Below, in pieces: positions 19,114 to 34,100 of a stretch of 64,000 nt of DNA. The notes beneath the pieces were generated by a model. It worked only from the letters and a program-made list of their open reading frames with translations. It made no database searches and was not told the DNA's origin. The stretch spans positions 2,806,001 through 2,870,000 of the forward strand of contig JAWNZC010000102.1 in the NCBI GenBank assembly GCA_035771165.1, in the 5' to 3' direction. Every line of letters starts with the position of its first letter. The stretch's first letter is position 1. The stretch is from Paragorgia papillata (lineage: Eukaryota; Cnidaria; Anthozoa; Scleralcyonacea; Coralliidae). The position numbers and the translations under genes are program-made.

Positions 19114-22100
19114 CACTTAATTTGGGCTGCCACGCCCACAGTTTTGGGTGTGACGTCCCCAAACCTGGAAATTCGGGTAGCCCGCCTCGCGGGCTTTCCA
19201 AATATATAAGTCTCGACGCCTGAGGCGTTAATCGATTTTATGACCTTATTTGGGCTGCCACGCCCACAGTTTTGGGTGTCACGTCCCCAAACCTGGAAAT
19301 TCGGGTAGCCCGCCTCGCGGGCTTTCCAAATATATAAGTCTCGACGCCTGAGGCGTTAATCGATTTTATGACCTTATTTGGGCTGCCACGCCCACAGTTT
19401 TGGGTGTGACGTCCCCAAACCTGGAAATTCGGGTAGCCCGCCTCGCGGGCTTTCCAAATATATAAGTCTCGACGCCTGAGGCGTTAATCGATTTTATGAC
19501 CTTATTTGGGCTGCCACGCCCACAGTTTTGGGTGTGACGTCCCCAAACCTGGAAATTGGGTAGCCGCCTCGCGGGCTTTCCAAATATATAAGTCTCGACG
19601 CCTGAGGCGTTAATCGATTTTATGACCTTATTTGGGCTGCCACGCCCACAGTTTTGGGTGTGACGTCCCCAAACCTGGAAATTCGGGTAGCCCGCCTCGC
19701 GGGCTTTCCAAAAATATAAGTCTCGACGCCTGAGGCGTTAATCGATTTTATGACCTTATTTGGGCTGCCACGCCCACAGTTTTGGGTGTCACGTGACCAA
19801 ACCTGGAAATTCGGGTAGCCCGCCTCGCGGGCTTTCCAAATATATAAGTCTCGACGCCTGAGGCGTTAATCGATTTTATGACCTTATTTGGGCTGCCACG
19901 CCCACAGTTTTGGGTGTGACGTCCCCAAACCTGGAAATTCGGGTAGCCCGCCTCGCGGGCTTTCCAAATATATAAGTCTCGACGCCTGAGGCGTTAATCG
20001 ATTTTATGACCTTATTTGGGCTGCCACGCCCACAGTTTTTGGGTGTGACGTCCCCAAACCTGGAAATTCGGGTAGCCCGCCTCGCGGGCTTTCCAAAAAT
20101 ATAAGTCTCGACGCCTGAGGCGTTAATCGATTTTATGACCTTATTTGGGCTGCCACATGTTGCCCACATGTTTTGGGTGTGACGTCCCCAAACCTGGAAA
20201 TTCGGGTAGCCCGCCTCGCGGGCTTTCCAAATATATAAGTCTCGACGCCTGAGGCGTTAATCGATTTTATGACCTTATTTGGGCTGCCACGCCCACAGTT
20301 TTGGGTGTGACGTCCCCAAACCTGGAAATTCGGGTAGCCCGCCTCGCGGGCTTTCCAAATATATAAGTCTCGACGCCTGAGGCGTTAATCGATTTTATGA
20401 CCTTATTTGGGCTGCCACGCCCACAGTTTTGGGTGTGACGTCCCCAAACCTGGAAATTCGGGTAGCCCGCCTCGCGGGCTTTCCAAATATATAAGTCTCG
20501 ACGCCTGAGGCGTTAATCGATTTTATGACCTTATTTGGGCTGCCACGCCCACAGTTTTGGGTTTGACGTCCCCAAACCTGGAAATTCGGGTAGCCCGCCT
20601 CGCGGGCTTTCCAAATATATAAGTCTCGACGCCTGAGGCGTTAATCGATTTTATGACACTTATTTGGGCTGCCACGCCCACAGTTTTGGGTGTGACGTCC
20701 CCAAACCTGGAAATTCGGGTAGCCCGCCTCGCGGGCTTTCCAAATATATAAGTCTCGACGCCTGAGGCGTTAAACGATTTTATGACCTTATTTGGGCTGC
20801 CACGCCCACAGTTTTGGGTGTGACGTCCCCAAACCTGGAAATTCGGGTAGCCCGCCTCGCGGGCTTTCCAAATATATAAGTCTCGACGCCTGAGGCCTTA
20901 ATCGATTTTATGACCTTATTTGGGCTGCCACGCCCACAGTTTTGGGTGTGACGTCCCCAAACCTGGAAATTCGGGTAGCCCGCCTCGCGGGCTTTCCAAA
21001 TATATAAGTCTCGACGCCTGAGGCGTTAATCGATTTTATGACCTTATTTGGGCTGCCACGCCCACAGTTTTGGGTGTGACGTCCCCAAACCTGGAAATTC
21101 GGGTAGCCCGCCTCGCGGGCTTTCCAAATATATAAGTCTCGACGCCTGAGGCGTTAATCGATTTTATGACCTTATTTGGGCTGCCACGCCCACAGTTTTG
21201 GGTGTGACGTCCCCAAACCTGGAAATTCGGGTAGCCCGCCTCGCGGGCTTTCCAAATATATAAGTCTCGACGCCTGAGGCGTTAATCGATTTTATGACCT
21301 TATTTGGGCTGCCACGCCCACAGTTTTGGGTGTGACGTCCCCAAACCTGGAAATTCGGGTAGCCCGCCTCGCGGGCTTTCCAAATATATAAGTCTCGACG
21401 CCTGAGGCGTTAATCGATTTTATGACCTTATTTGGGCTGCCACGCCCACAGTTTTGGGTGTGACGTCCCCAAACCTGGAAATTCGGGTAGCCCGCCTCGC
21501 GGGCTTTCCAAATATATAAGTCTCGACGCCTGAGGCGTTAATCGATTTTATGACCTTATTTGGGCTGCCACGCCCACAGTTTTGGGTGTGACGTCCCCAA
21601 ACCTGGAAATTCGGGTAGCCCGCCTCGCGGGCCTTTCCAAATATATAAGTCTCGACGCCTGAGGCGTTAATCGATTTTATGACCTTATTTGGGCTGCCAC
21701 GCCCACAGTTTTGGGTGTGACGTCCCCAAACCTGGAAATTCGGGTAGCCCGCCTCGCGGGCTTTCCAAATATATAAGTCTCGACGCCTGAGGCGTTAATC
21801 GATTTTATGACCTTATTTGGGCTGCCACGCCCACAGTTTTGGGTGTGACGTGACCAAACCTGGAAATTCGGGTAGCCCGCCTCGCGGGCTTTCCAAATAT
21901 ATAAGTCTCGACGCCTGAGGCGTTAATCGATTTTATGACCTTATTTGGGCTGCCACGCCCACAGTTTTGGGTGTGACGTCCCCAAACCTGGAAATTCGGG
22001 TAGCCCGCCTCGCGGTCTTTCCAAATATATAAGTCTCGACGCCTGAGGCGTTAATCGATTTTATGACCTTATTTGGGCTGCCACGCCCACAGTTTTGGGT

Positions 22101-25100
22101 GTGACGTCCCCAAACCTGGAAATTCGGGTAGCCCGCCTCGCGGGCTTTCCAAATATATAAGTCTCGGAGCCTGAGGCGTTAATCGATTTTATGACCTTAT
22201 TTGGGCTGCCACGCCCACAGTTTTGGGTGTGACGTCCACAAACCTGGAAATTCGGGTAGCCCGCCTCGCGGGCTTTCCAAATATATAAGTCTCGACGCCT
22301 GAGGCGTTAATCGATTTTATGACCTTATTTGGGCTGCCACGCCCACAGTTTTGGGTGTGACGTCCCCAAACCTGGAAATTCGGGTAGCCCGCCTCGCGGG
22401 CTTTCCAAATATATAAGTCTCGACGCCTGAGGCGTTAATCGATTTTATGACCTTATTTGGGCTGCCACGCCCACAGTTTTGGGTGTGACGTCCCCAAACC
22501 TGGAAATTCGGGTAGCCCGCCTCGCGGCTTTCCAAATATATAAGTCTCGACGCCTGAGGCGTTAATCGATTTTATGACCTTATTTGGGCTGCCACGCCCA
22601 CAGTTTTGGGTGTGACGTCCCCAAACCTGGAAATTCGGGTAGCCCGCCTCGCGGGCTTTCCAAATATATAAGTCTCGACGCCTGAGGCGTTAATCGATTT
22701 TATGACCTTATTTGGGCTGCCACGCCCACAGTTTTGGGTGTGACGTCCCCAAACCTGGAAATTCGGGTAGCCCGCCTCGCGGGCTTTCCAAATATATAAG
22801 TCTCGACGCCTGAGGCGTTAATCGATTTTATGACCTTATTTGGGCTGCCACGCCCACAGTTTTGGGTGTGACGTCCCCAAACCTGGAAATTCGGGTAGCC
22901 CGCCTCGCGGGCTTTCCAAATATATAAGTCTCGACGCCTGAGGCGTTAATCGATTTTATGACCTTATTTGGGCTGCCACGCCCACAGTTTTGGGTGTGAC
23001 GTCCCCAAACCTGGAAATTCGGGTAGCCCGCCTCGCGGGCTTTCCAAATATATAAGTCTCGACGCCTGAGGCGTTAATCGATTTTATGACCTTATTTGGG
23101 CTGCCACGCCCACAGTTTTGGGTGTGACGTCCCCAAACCTGGAAATTCGGGTAGCCCGCCTCGCGGGCTTTCCAAATATATAAGTCTCGACGCCTGAGGC
23201 GTTAATCGATTTTATGACCTTATTTGGGCTGCCACGCCCACAGTTTTGGGTGTGACGTCCCCAAACCTGGAAATTCGGGTAGCCCGCCTCGCGGGCTTTC
23301 CAAATATATAAGTCTCGACGCCTGAGGCGTTAATCGATTTTATGACCTTATTTGGGCTGCCACGCCCACAGTTTTGGGTGTGACGTCCCCATAACTTGAA
23401 ATTCGGGTAGCCCGCCTCGCGGGCTTTCCAAATATATAAGTCTCGACGCCTGAGGCGTTAATCGATTTTATGACCTTATTTGGGCTGCCACGCCCACAGT
23501 TTTGGGTGTGACGTCCCCAAACCTGGAAATTCGGGTAGCCCGCCTCGCGGGCTTTCCAAATATATAAGTCCTCGACGCCTGAGGCGTTAATCGATTTTAT
23601 GACCTTATTTGGGCTGCCACGCCCACAGTTTTGGGTGTGACGTCCCCAAACCTGGAAATTCGGGTAGCCCGCCTCGCGGGCTTTCCAAATATATAAGTCT
23701 CGACGCCTGAGGCGTTAATCGATTTTATGACCTTATTTGGGCTGCCACGCCCACAGTTTTGGGTGTGACGTCCCCAAACCTGGAAATTCGGGTAGCCCGC
23801 CTCGCGGGCTTTCCAAATATATAAGTCTCGACGCCTGAGGCGTTAATCGATTTTATGACCTTATTTGGGCTGCCACGCCCACAGTTTTGGGTGTGACGTC
23901 CCCAAACCTGGAAAATTCGGGTAGCCCGCCTCGCGGGCTTTCCAATATATAAGTCTCGACGCCTGAGGCGTTAATCGATTTTATGACCTTATTTTGGGCT
24001 GCCACGCCCACAGTTTTGGGTGTGACGTCCCCAAAACCTGGAAATTCGGGTAGCCCGCCTCGCGGGCTTTCCAAATATATAAGTCTCGGAGCCTGAGGCG
24101 TTAATCGATTTTATGACCTTATTTGGGCTGCCACGCCCACAGTTTTGGGTGTGACGTCCCCAAACCTGGAAATTCGGGTAGCCCGCCTCGCGGGCTTTCC
24201 AAATATATAAGTCTCGACGCCTGAGGCGTTAATCGATTTTATGACCTTATTTGGGCTGCCACGCCCACAGTTTTGGGTGTGACGTCCCCAAACCTGGAAA
24301 TTCGGGTAGCCCGCCTCGCGGGCTTTCCAAATATATAAGTCTCGACGCCTGAGGCGTTAATCGATTTTATGACCTTATTTGGGCTGCCACGCCCACTGTT
24401 TTGGGTGTGACGTCCCCAAACCTGGAAATTCGGGTAGCCCGCCTCGCGGGCTTTCCAAATATATAAGTCTCGACGCCTGAGGCGTTAATCGATTTTATGA
24501 CCTTATTTGGGCTGCCACGCCCACAGTTTTGGGTGTGACGTCCCCAAACCTGGAAATTCGGGTAGCCCGCCTCGCGGGCTTTCCAAATATATAAGTCTCG
24601 ACGCCTGAGGCGTTAATCGATTTTATGACCTTATTTGGGCTGCCACGCCCACAGTTTTGGGTGTGACGTCCCCAAACCTGGAAATTCGGGTAGCCCGCCT
24701 CGCGGGCTTTCCAAATATATAAGTCTCGACGCCTGAGGCGTTAATCGATTTTATGACCTTATTTGGGCTGCCACGCCCACAGTTTTGGGTGTGACGTCCC
24801 CAAACCTGGAAATTCGGGTAGCCCGCCTCGCGGGCTTTCCAAATATATAAGTCTCGACGCCTGATGCGTTATATCGATTTTATGACCTTATTTGGGCTGC
24901 CACGCCCCACAGTTTTGGGTGTGACGTCCCCAAACCTGGAAATTCGGGTAGCCCGCCTCGCGGGCTTTCCAAATATATAAGTCTCGACGCCTGAGGCGTT
25001 AATCGATTTTATGACCTTATTTGGGCTGCCACGCCCACAGTTTTGGGTGTGACGTCCCCAAACCTGGAAATTCGGGTAGCCCTGCCTCGCGGGCTTTCCA

Positions 25101-28100
25101 AATATATAAGTCTCGACGCCTGAGTGCGTTAATCGATTTTATGACCTTATTTGGGCTGCCACGCCCACAGTTTTGGGTGTGACGTCCCCAAACCTGGAAA
25201 TTCGGGTAGCCCGCCTCGCGGGCTTTCCAAATATATAAGTCTCGACGCCTGAGGCGTTAATCGATTTTATGACCTTATTTGGGCTGCCACGCCCACAGTT
25301 TTGGGTGTGACGTCCCCAAAACCTGGAAATTCGGGTAGCCCGCCTCGCGGGCTTTCCAAATATATAAGTCTCGACGCCTGAGGCGTTAATCGATTTTATG
25401 ACCTTCATTTGGGCTGCCACGCCCACAGTTTTGGGTGTGACGTCCCCAAACCTGGAAATTCGGGTAGCCCGCCTCGCGGGCTTTCCAAATATATAAGTCT
25501 CGACGCCTGAGGCGTTAATCGATTTTATGACCTTATTTGGGCTGCCACGCCCACAGTTTTGGGTGTGACGTCGCCAAACCTGGAAATTCGGGTAGCCCGC
25601 CTCGCGGGCTTTCCAAATATATAAGTCTCGACGCCTGAGGCGTTAATCGATTTTATGACCTTATTTGGGCTGGCCACGCCCACAGTTTTGGGTGTGACGG
25701 TCCCCAAACCTGGAAATTCGGGTAGCCCCGCCTCGCGGGCTTTCCAAATATATAAGTCTCGACGCCTGAGGCGTTAATCGATTTTATGACCTTATTTGGG
25801 CTGCCACGCCCACAGTTTTGGGTGTGACGTCCCCAAACCCGGAAATTCGGGTAGCCCGCCTCGCGGGCTTTCCAAATATATAAAGTCTCGACGCCTGAGG
25901 CGTTAATCGATTTTATGACCTTATTTGGGCTGCCACGCCCACAGTTTTGGGTGTGAACTCCCCAAACCAGGAAATTCGGGTAGCCCGCCTCGCGGGCTTT
26001 CCAAATATATAAGTCTCGACGCCTGAGGCGTTAATCGATTTTATGACCTTATTTGGGCTGCCACGCCCACAGTTTTGGGTGTGACGTCCCCAAACCTGGA
26101 AATTCGGGTAGCCCGCCTCGCGGGCTTTCCAAATATATAAGTCTCGACGCCTGAGGCGTTAATCGATTTTATGACCTTATTTGGGCTGCCACGCCCACAG
26201 TTTTGGGTGTGACGTCCCCAAACCTGGAAATTCGGGTAGACCCGCCTCGCGGGCTTTCCCAAATATATAAGTCTCGACGCCTGAGGCGTTAATCGATTTT
26301 ATGACCTTATTTGGGCTGCCACGCCCACAGTTTTGGGTGTGACGTCCCCAAACCTGGAAATTCGGGTAGCCCGCCTCGCGGGCTTTCCAAATATATAAGT
26401 CTCGACGCCTGAGGCGTTAATCGATTTTATGACCTTATTTGGGCTGCCACGTCCCACAGTTTTGGGTGTGACGTCCCCAAACCTGGAAATTCGGGTAGCC
26501 CGCCTCGCGGGCTTTCCAAATATATAAGTCTCGACGCCTGAGGCGTTTAATCGATTTTATGACCTTATTTGGGCTGCCACGCCCACAGTTTTGGGTGTGA
26601 CGTCCCCAAACCTGGAAATTCGGGTAGCCCGCCTCGCGGGCTTTCCAAATATATAAGTCTCGACGCCTGAGGCGTTAATCGATTTTATGACCTTATTTGG
26701 GCTGCCACGCCCACAGTTTTGGGTGTGACGTCCCCAAACCTGGAAATTCGGGTAGCCCGCCTCGCGGGCTTTCCAAATATATAAGTCTCGAACGCCTGAG
26801 GCGTTAATCGATTTTATGACCTTATTTGGGCTGCCACGCCCACAGTTTTTGGGTGTGACGTCCCCAAACCTGGAAATTCGGGTAGCCCGCCTCGCGGGTC
26901 TTTCCAAATATATAAGTCTCGACGCCTGAGGCGTTAATCGATTTTATGACCTTATTTGGGCTGCCACGCCCACAGTTTTGGGTGTGACGTCCCCAAACCT
27001 GGAAATTCGGGTAGCCCGCCTCGCGGGCTTTCCAAATATATAAGTCTCGACGCCTGAGGCGTTAATCGATTTTATGACCTTATTTGGGCTGCCACGCCCC
27101 ACAGTTTTGGGTGTGACGTCCCCAAACCTGGAAATTCGGGTAGCCCGCCTCGCGGGCTTTCCAAATATATAAGTCTCGAACGCCTGAGGCGTTAATCGAT
27201 TTTATGACCTTATTTGGGCTGCCACGCCCACAGTTTTGGGTGTGACGTCCCCAAACCTGGAAATTCGGGTAGCCCGCCTCGCGGGCTTTCCAAATATATA
27301 AGTTCTCGACGCCTGAGGCGTTAATCGATTTTATGACCTTATTTGGGGCTGCCACGCCCACAGTTTTGGGTGTGACGTCCCCAAACCTGGAAATTCGGGT
27401 AGCCCGCCTCGCGGGCTTTCCAAATATATAAGTCTCGACGCCTGAGGCGTTAATCGATTTTATGACCTTATTTGGGCTGCCACGCCCACAGTTTTGGGTG
27501 TGACGTCCCCAAACCTGGAAATTCGGGTAGCCCGCCTCGCGGGCTTTCCAAATATATAAAGTCTCGAACGCCTGAGGCGTTAATCGATTTTATGACCTTA
27601 TTTGGGCTGCCACGCCCACAGTTTTGGGTGTGACGTCCCCAAACCTGGAAATTCGGATAGCCCGCCTCGCGGGCTTTCCAAATATATAAGTCTCGACGCC
27701 TGAGGCGTTAATCGATTTTATGACCTTATTTGGGCTGCCACGCCCACAGTTTTGGGTGTGACGTCCCCAAACCTGGAAATTCGGGTAGCCCGCCTCGCGG
27801 GCTTTCCAAATATATAAGTCTCGACGCCTGAGGCGTTAATCGATTTTATGACCTTTATTTGGGCTGCCACGCCCACAGTTTTGGGTGTGACGTCCCCAAA
27901 CCTGGAAATTCGGTTAGCCCGCCTCGCGGGCTTTCCAAATATATAAGTCTCGACGCCTGAGGCGTTAATCGATTTTATGACCTTATTTGGGCTGCCACGC
28001 CCACAGTTTTGGGTGTGACGTCCCCAAACCTGGAAATTCGGGTAGCCCGCCTCGCGGGCTTTCCAAATATATAAGTCTCGACGCCTGAGGCGTTAATCGA

Positions 28101-31100
28101 TTTTATGACCTTATTTGGGCTGCCACGCCCACAGTTTTGGGTGTGACGTCCCCAAACCTGGAAATTCGGGTAGCCCGCCTCGCGGGCTTTCCAAATATAT
28201 AAGTCTCGACGCCTGAGGCGTTAATCGATTTTATGACCTTATTTGGGCTGCCACGCCCACAGTTTTGGGTGTGACGTCCCCGAAACCCTGGAAATTCGGG
28301 TAGCCCGCCTCGCGGGCTTTCCAAATATATAAGTCTCGACGCCTGAGGCGTTAATCGATTTTATGACCTTATTTGGGCTGCCACGCCCACAGTTTTGGGT
28401 GTGACGTCCCCAAACCTGGAAATTCGGGTAGCCCGCCTCCGCGGGCTTTCCAAATATATAAGTCTCGACGCCTGAGGCGTTAATCGATTTTATGAACCTT
28501 ATTTGGGCTGCCACGCCCACAGTTTTTGGGGTGTGACGTCCCCAAACCTGGAAATTCGGGTAGCCCGCCTCGCGGGCTTTCCAAATATATAAGTCTCGAC
28601 GCCTGAGGCGTTAATCGATTTTATGACCTTATTTGGGCTGCCACGCCCACAGTTTTGGGTGTGACGTCCCCAAACCTGGAAATTCGGGTAGCCCGCCTCG
28701 CGGGCTTTCCAAATATATAAGTCTCGACGCCTGAGGCGTTAATCGATTTTATGACCTTATTTGGGCTGCCACGCCCACAGTTTTGGGTGTGACGTCCCCC
28801 AAACCTGGAAATTCGGGTAGCCCGCCTCGCGGGCTTTCCAAATATATAAGTCTCGACGCCTGAGGCGTTAATTCGATTTTTATGACCTTATATTGGGCTG
28901 CCACGCCCACAGTTATTGGGTGTGACGTCCCCAAACCTGGAAATTCGGGTAGCCCGCCTCGCGGGCTTTCCAAATATATAAGTCTCGACGCCTGAGGCGT
29001 TAATCGATTTTATGACCTTATTTGGGCTGCCACGCCCACAGTTTTGGGTGTGACGTCCCCAAACCTGGAAATTCGGGTAGCCCGCCTCGCGGGCTTTCCA
29101 AATATATAAGTCTCGACGCCTGAGGCGTTAATCGATTTTATGACCTTATTTTGGGCTGCCACGCCCACCAGTTTTGGGTGTGACGTCCCCAAACCTGGAA
29201 ATTCGGGTAGCCCGCCTCGCGGGCTTTCCAAAATATATAAGTCTCGACGCCTGAGGCGTTAAATCGATTTTTATGACCTTATTTGGGCTGCCACGCCCAC
29301 AGTTTTGGGTGTGACGTCCCCAAACCTGGAAATTCGGGTAGCCCGCCTCGCGGGCTTTCCAAATATATAAGTCTCGACGCCTGAGGCGTTAATCGATTTT
29401 ATGACCTTATTTGGGCTGCCACGCCCACAGTTTTGGGTGTGACGTCCCCAAACCTGCAAATTCGGGTAGCCCGCCTCGCGGGCTTTCCAAATATATATGT
29501 CTCGACGCCTGAGGCGTTAATCGATTTTATGACCTTATTTGGGCTGCCACGCCCACAGTTTTGGGTGTGACGTCCCCAAACCTGCAAATTCGGGTAGCCC
29601 GCCTCGCGGGCTTTCCAAATATATAAGTCTTCGACGCCTGAGGCGTTAATCGATTTTATGACCTTATTTGGGCTGCCACGCCCACAGTTTTGGGTGTGAC
29701 GTCCCCAAACCTGGAAATTCGGGTAGCCCGCCTCGCGGGCTTTCCAAATATATAAGTCTCGACGCCTGAGGCGTTAATCGATTTTATGACCTTATTTGGG
29801 CTGCCACGCCCACAGTTTTGGGTGTGACGTCCCCAAACCTGGAAATTCGGGTAGCCCGCCTCGCGGGCTTTCCAAATATATAAGTCTCGACGCCTTGAGG
29901 CGTTAATCGATTTTATGACCTTATTTGGGCTGCCACGCCCCACAGTGTTGGGTGTGACGTCCCCAAACCTGGAAATTCGGGTAGCCCGCCTCGCGGGCTT
30001 TCCCAAATATATAAGTCTCGACGCCTGAGGCGTTAATCGATTTTATGACCTTATTTTGGGCTGCCACGCCCACAGTTTTGGGTGTGACGTCCCCCAAACC
30101 TGGAAATTCGGGTAGCCCGCCTCGCGGGCTTTCCAAATATATAAGTCTCGACGCCTGAGGCGTTAATCGATTTTATGACCTTATTTGGGCTGCCACGCCC
30201 ACAGTTTTGGGTGTGACGTCCCCAAACCTGGAAATTCGGGTAGCCCGCCTCGCGGGCTTTTCCAAATATATAAGTCTCGACGCCTGAGGCGTTAATTCGA
30301 TTTTATGACCTTATTTGGGCTGCCACGCCCACAGTTTTGGGTGTGACGTCCCCAAACCTGGAAATTCGGGTAGCCCGCCTCGCGGGCTTTCCAAATATAT
30401 AAGTCTCGACGCCTGAGGCGTTAATCGATTTTATGACCTTATTTGGGCTGCCACGCCCACAGTTTTGGGTGTGACGTCACAAACCTGGAAATTCGGGTAG
30501 CCCGCCTCGCGGGCTTTCCAAATATATAAGTCTCGACGCCTGAGGCGTTAATCGATTTTATGACCTTATTTGGGCTGCCACAGCCACAGTTTTGGGTGTG
30601 ACGTCCCCAAACCTGGAAATTCGGGTAGCCCGCCTCGGCGGGCTTTCCAAATATATAAGTCTCGACGCCTGAGGCGTTAATCGATTTTATGACCTTATTT
30701 GGGCTGCCACGCCCACAGTTTTTGGGTGTGACGTCCCCAAAACCTGGAAATTCGGGTAGCCCGCCTCGCGGGCTTTCCAAATATATAAGTCTCGACGCCT
30801 GAGGCGTTAATCGATTTTATGACCTTATTTGGGCTGCCACGCCCACAGTTTTGGGTGTGACGTCCCCAAACCTTGGAATTCGGGTAGCCCGCCTCGCGGG
30901 CTTTCCAAATATATAAGTCTCGACGCCTGAGGCCGTTAATCGAATTTTATGACCTTATTTGGGCTGCCACGCCCACAGTTTTGGGTGTGACGTCCCCCAA
31001 ACCTGGAAATTCGGGTAGCCCGCCTCGCGGGCTTTCCAAATATATAAGTCTCGACGCCTGAGGCGTTAATCGATTTTATGAACCTTATTTGGGCTGCCAC

Positions 31101-34100
31101 GCCCACAGTTTTGGGTGTGACGTCCCCAAACCTGGAATTCGGGTAGCCCGCCTCGCGGGCTTTCCAAATATATAAGTCTCGACGCCTGAGGCGTTAATCG
31201 AATTTTATGACCTTATTTGGGCTGCCACGCCCACAAGTTTTTGGGTGTGACGTCCCCAAACCTGGAATTCGGGTAGCCCGCCTCGCGGGCTTTCCAAATA
31301 TATAAGTCTCGACGCCTGAGGCGTTTAATCGATTTTATGACCTTATTTGGGCTGCCACGCCCACAGTTTTTGGGTGTGACGTCCCCAAACCTGGAAATTC
31401 GGGTAGCCCGCCTCGCGGGCTTTCCAAATATATAAGTCTCGACGCCTGAGGCGTTAATCGATTTTATGACCTTATTTGGGCTGCCACGCCCACAGTTTTG
31501 GGTGTGACGTCCCCAAACCTGGAAATTCGGGTAGCCCGCCTCGCGGGCTTTCCAAATATATAAGTCTCGACGCCTGAGGCGTTAATCCGATTTTATGACC
31601 TTATTTGGGCTGCCACGCCCACAGTTTTGGGTGTGACGTCCCCAAACCTGAAAATTCGGGTAGCCCGCCTCGCGGGCTTTCCAAATATATAAGTCTCGAA
31701 CGCCTGAGGCGTTTTAATCGATTTTATGACCTTATTTGGGCTGCCACGCCCACAGTTTTGGGTGTGACGTCCCCAAACTGGGAAATTCGGGTAGCCCGCC
31801 TCGCGGCGCTTTCCAAATATATAAGTCTCGGACGCCTGAGGCGTTAATCGATTTTATGACCTTATTTGGGCTGCCACGCCCCACAGTTTTGGGTGTGACG
31901 TCCCCAAACCTGGAATTCGGGTAGCCCGCCTCGCGGGCTTTCCAAATATATAAGTCTCGACGCCTGAGGCGTTAATCGATTTTATGACCTTATTTGGGCT
32001 GCCCACGCCCACAGTTTTGGGTGTGACGTCCCCAAACCTGGAAATTCGGGTAGCCCGCCTCGCGGGCTTTCCAAATATATAAGTCTCGACGCCTGAGGCG
32101 TTAATCGATTTTATGACCTTATTTGGGCTGCCACGCCCACAGTTTTGGGTGTGACGTCCCCAAACCTGGAAAATTCGGGTAGCCCGCCCTCGCGGGCTTT
32201 CCAAATATATAAGTCTCGACGCCTGAGGCGTTAATCGATTTTATGACCTTATTTGGGCTGCCACGCCCACAGTTTTGGGTGTGACGTCCCCAAACCTGGA
32301 AATTCGGGTAGCCCGCCTCGCGGGCTTTCCAAATATATAAGTCTCGACGCCTGAGGCGTTAATCGATTTTATGACCTTATTTGGGGCTGCCACGCCCCAC
32401 AGTTTTGGGTGTGACGTCCCCAAACCTGGAAATTCGGGTAGCCCGCCTCGCGGGCTTTCCAAATATATAAGTCTCGACGCCTGAGGCGTTAATCGATTTT
32501 ATGACCTTATTTGGGCTGCCACGCCCACAGTTTTTGGGTGTGACGTCCCCAAACCTGGAAATTCGGGTAGCCCGCCTCGCGGGCTTTCCAAATATATAAG
32601 TCTCGACGCCTGAGGCGTTAATCGATTTTATGACCTTATTTGGGCTGCCACGCCCACAGTTTTGGGTGTGACGTCCCCAAACCTGGAAATTCGGGTAGCC
32701 CGCCTCGCGGGCTTTCCAAATATATTAAGTCTCGACGCCTGAGGCGTTAATCGATTTTTATGACCTTATTTGGGCTGCCACGCCCACAGTTTTGGGTGTG
32801 ACGTCCCCAAACCTGGAAATTCGGGTAGCCCGCCTCGCGGGCTTTCCAAATATATAAGTCTCGACGCCTGAGGCGTTAATCGATTTTATGACCTTATTTG
32901 GGCTGCCACGCCCACAGTTTTGGGTGTGACGTCCCCCAAACCTGGAAATTCGGGTAGCCCGCCTCGCGGGCTTTCCAAATATATAAGTCTCGACGCCTGA
33001 GGCGTTAATCGATTTTATGACCTTATTTGGGCTGCCACGCCCACAGTTTTGGGTGTGACGTCCCCAAACCTGGAAATTCGGGTAGCCCGCCTCGCGGGCT
33101 TTCCAAATATATAAGTCTCGACGCCTGAGGCGTTAATCGATTTTATGACCTTATGTTGGGCTGCCACGCCCACAGTTTTTGGGTGTGACGTCCCCAAACC
33201 TGGAAATTCGGGTAGCCCGCCTCGCGGGCTTTCCAAATATATAAGTCTCGACGCCTGAGGCGTTAAATCGATTTTATGACCTTATTTGGGCTGCCCACGC
33301 CCACCACGCCCACAGTTTTGGGTGTGACGTCCCCAAACCTGGAAATTCGGGTAGCCCGCCTCGCGGGCTTTCCAAATATATAAGTCTCGACGCCTGAGGC
33401 GTTTTAATCGAATTTATGACCTTATTTGGGCTGCCACGCCCACAAGTTTTGGGTGTGACGTCCCCAAACCTGGAAATTCGGTAGCCACGCCTCGCGGGCT
33501 TTCCAAATATATAAGTCTCGACGCCTGAGGCGTTAATCGAATTTTATGACCTTATTTGGGCTGCCACGCCCCACAGTTTTGGGTGTGACGTCCCCAAACC
33601 TGGAAATTCGGGTAGCCCGCCTCGCGGGCTTTCCAAATATATAAGTCTCTCGACGGCCTGAGGCGTTAATCGATTTTATGACCTTATTTGGGCTGCCACG
33701 CCCACAGTTTTGGGTGTGACGTCCCCAAACCTGGAAATTCGGGTAGCCCGCCTCGCGGGCTTTCCAAATATATAAGTCTCGACGCCTGAGGCGTTAATCG
33801 ATTTTATGACCTTATTTGGGCTGCCACGCCCACAGTTTTGGGTGTGACGTCCCCAAACCTGGAAATTCGGGTAGCCCGCCTCGCGGGCTTTCCAAATATA
33901 TAAGTCTCGACGCCTGAGGCGTTAATCGATTTTATGACCTTATTTGGGCTGCCACGCCCACAGTTTTGGGTGTGACGTCCCCAAACCTGGAAATTCGGGT
34001 AGCCCGCCTCGCGGGCTTTCCAAATATATAAGTCTCGACGCCTGAGGCGTTAATCGATTTTATGACCTTATTTGGGCTGCCACGCCCACAGTTTTGGGTG

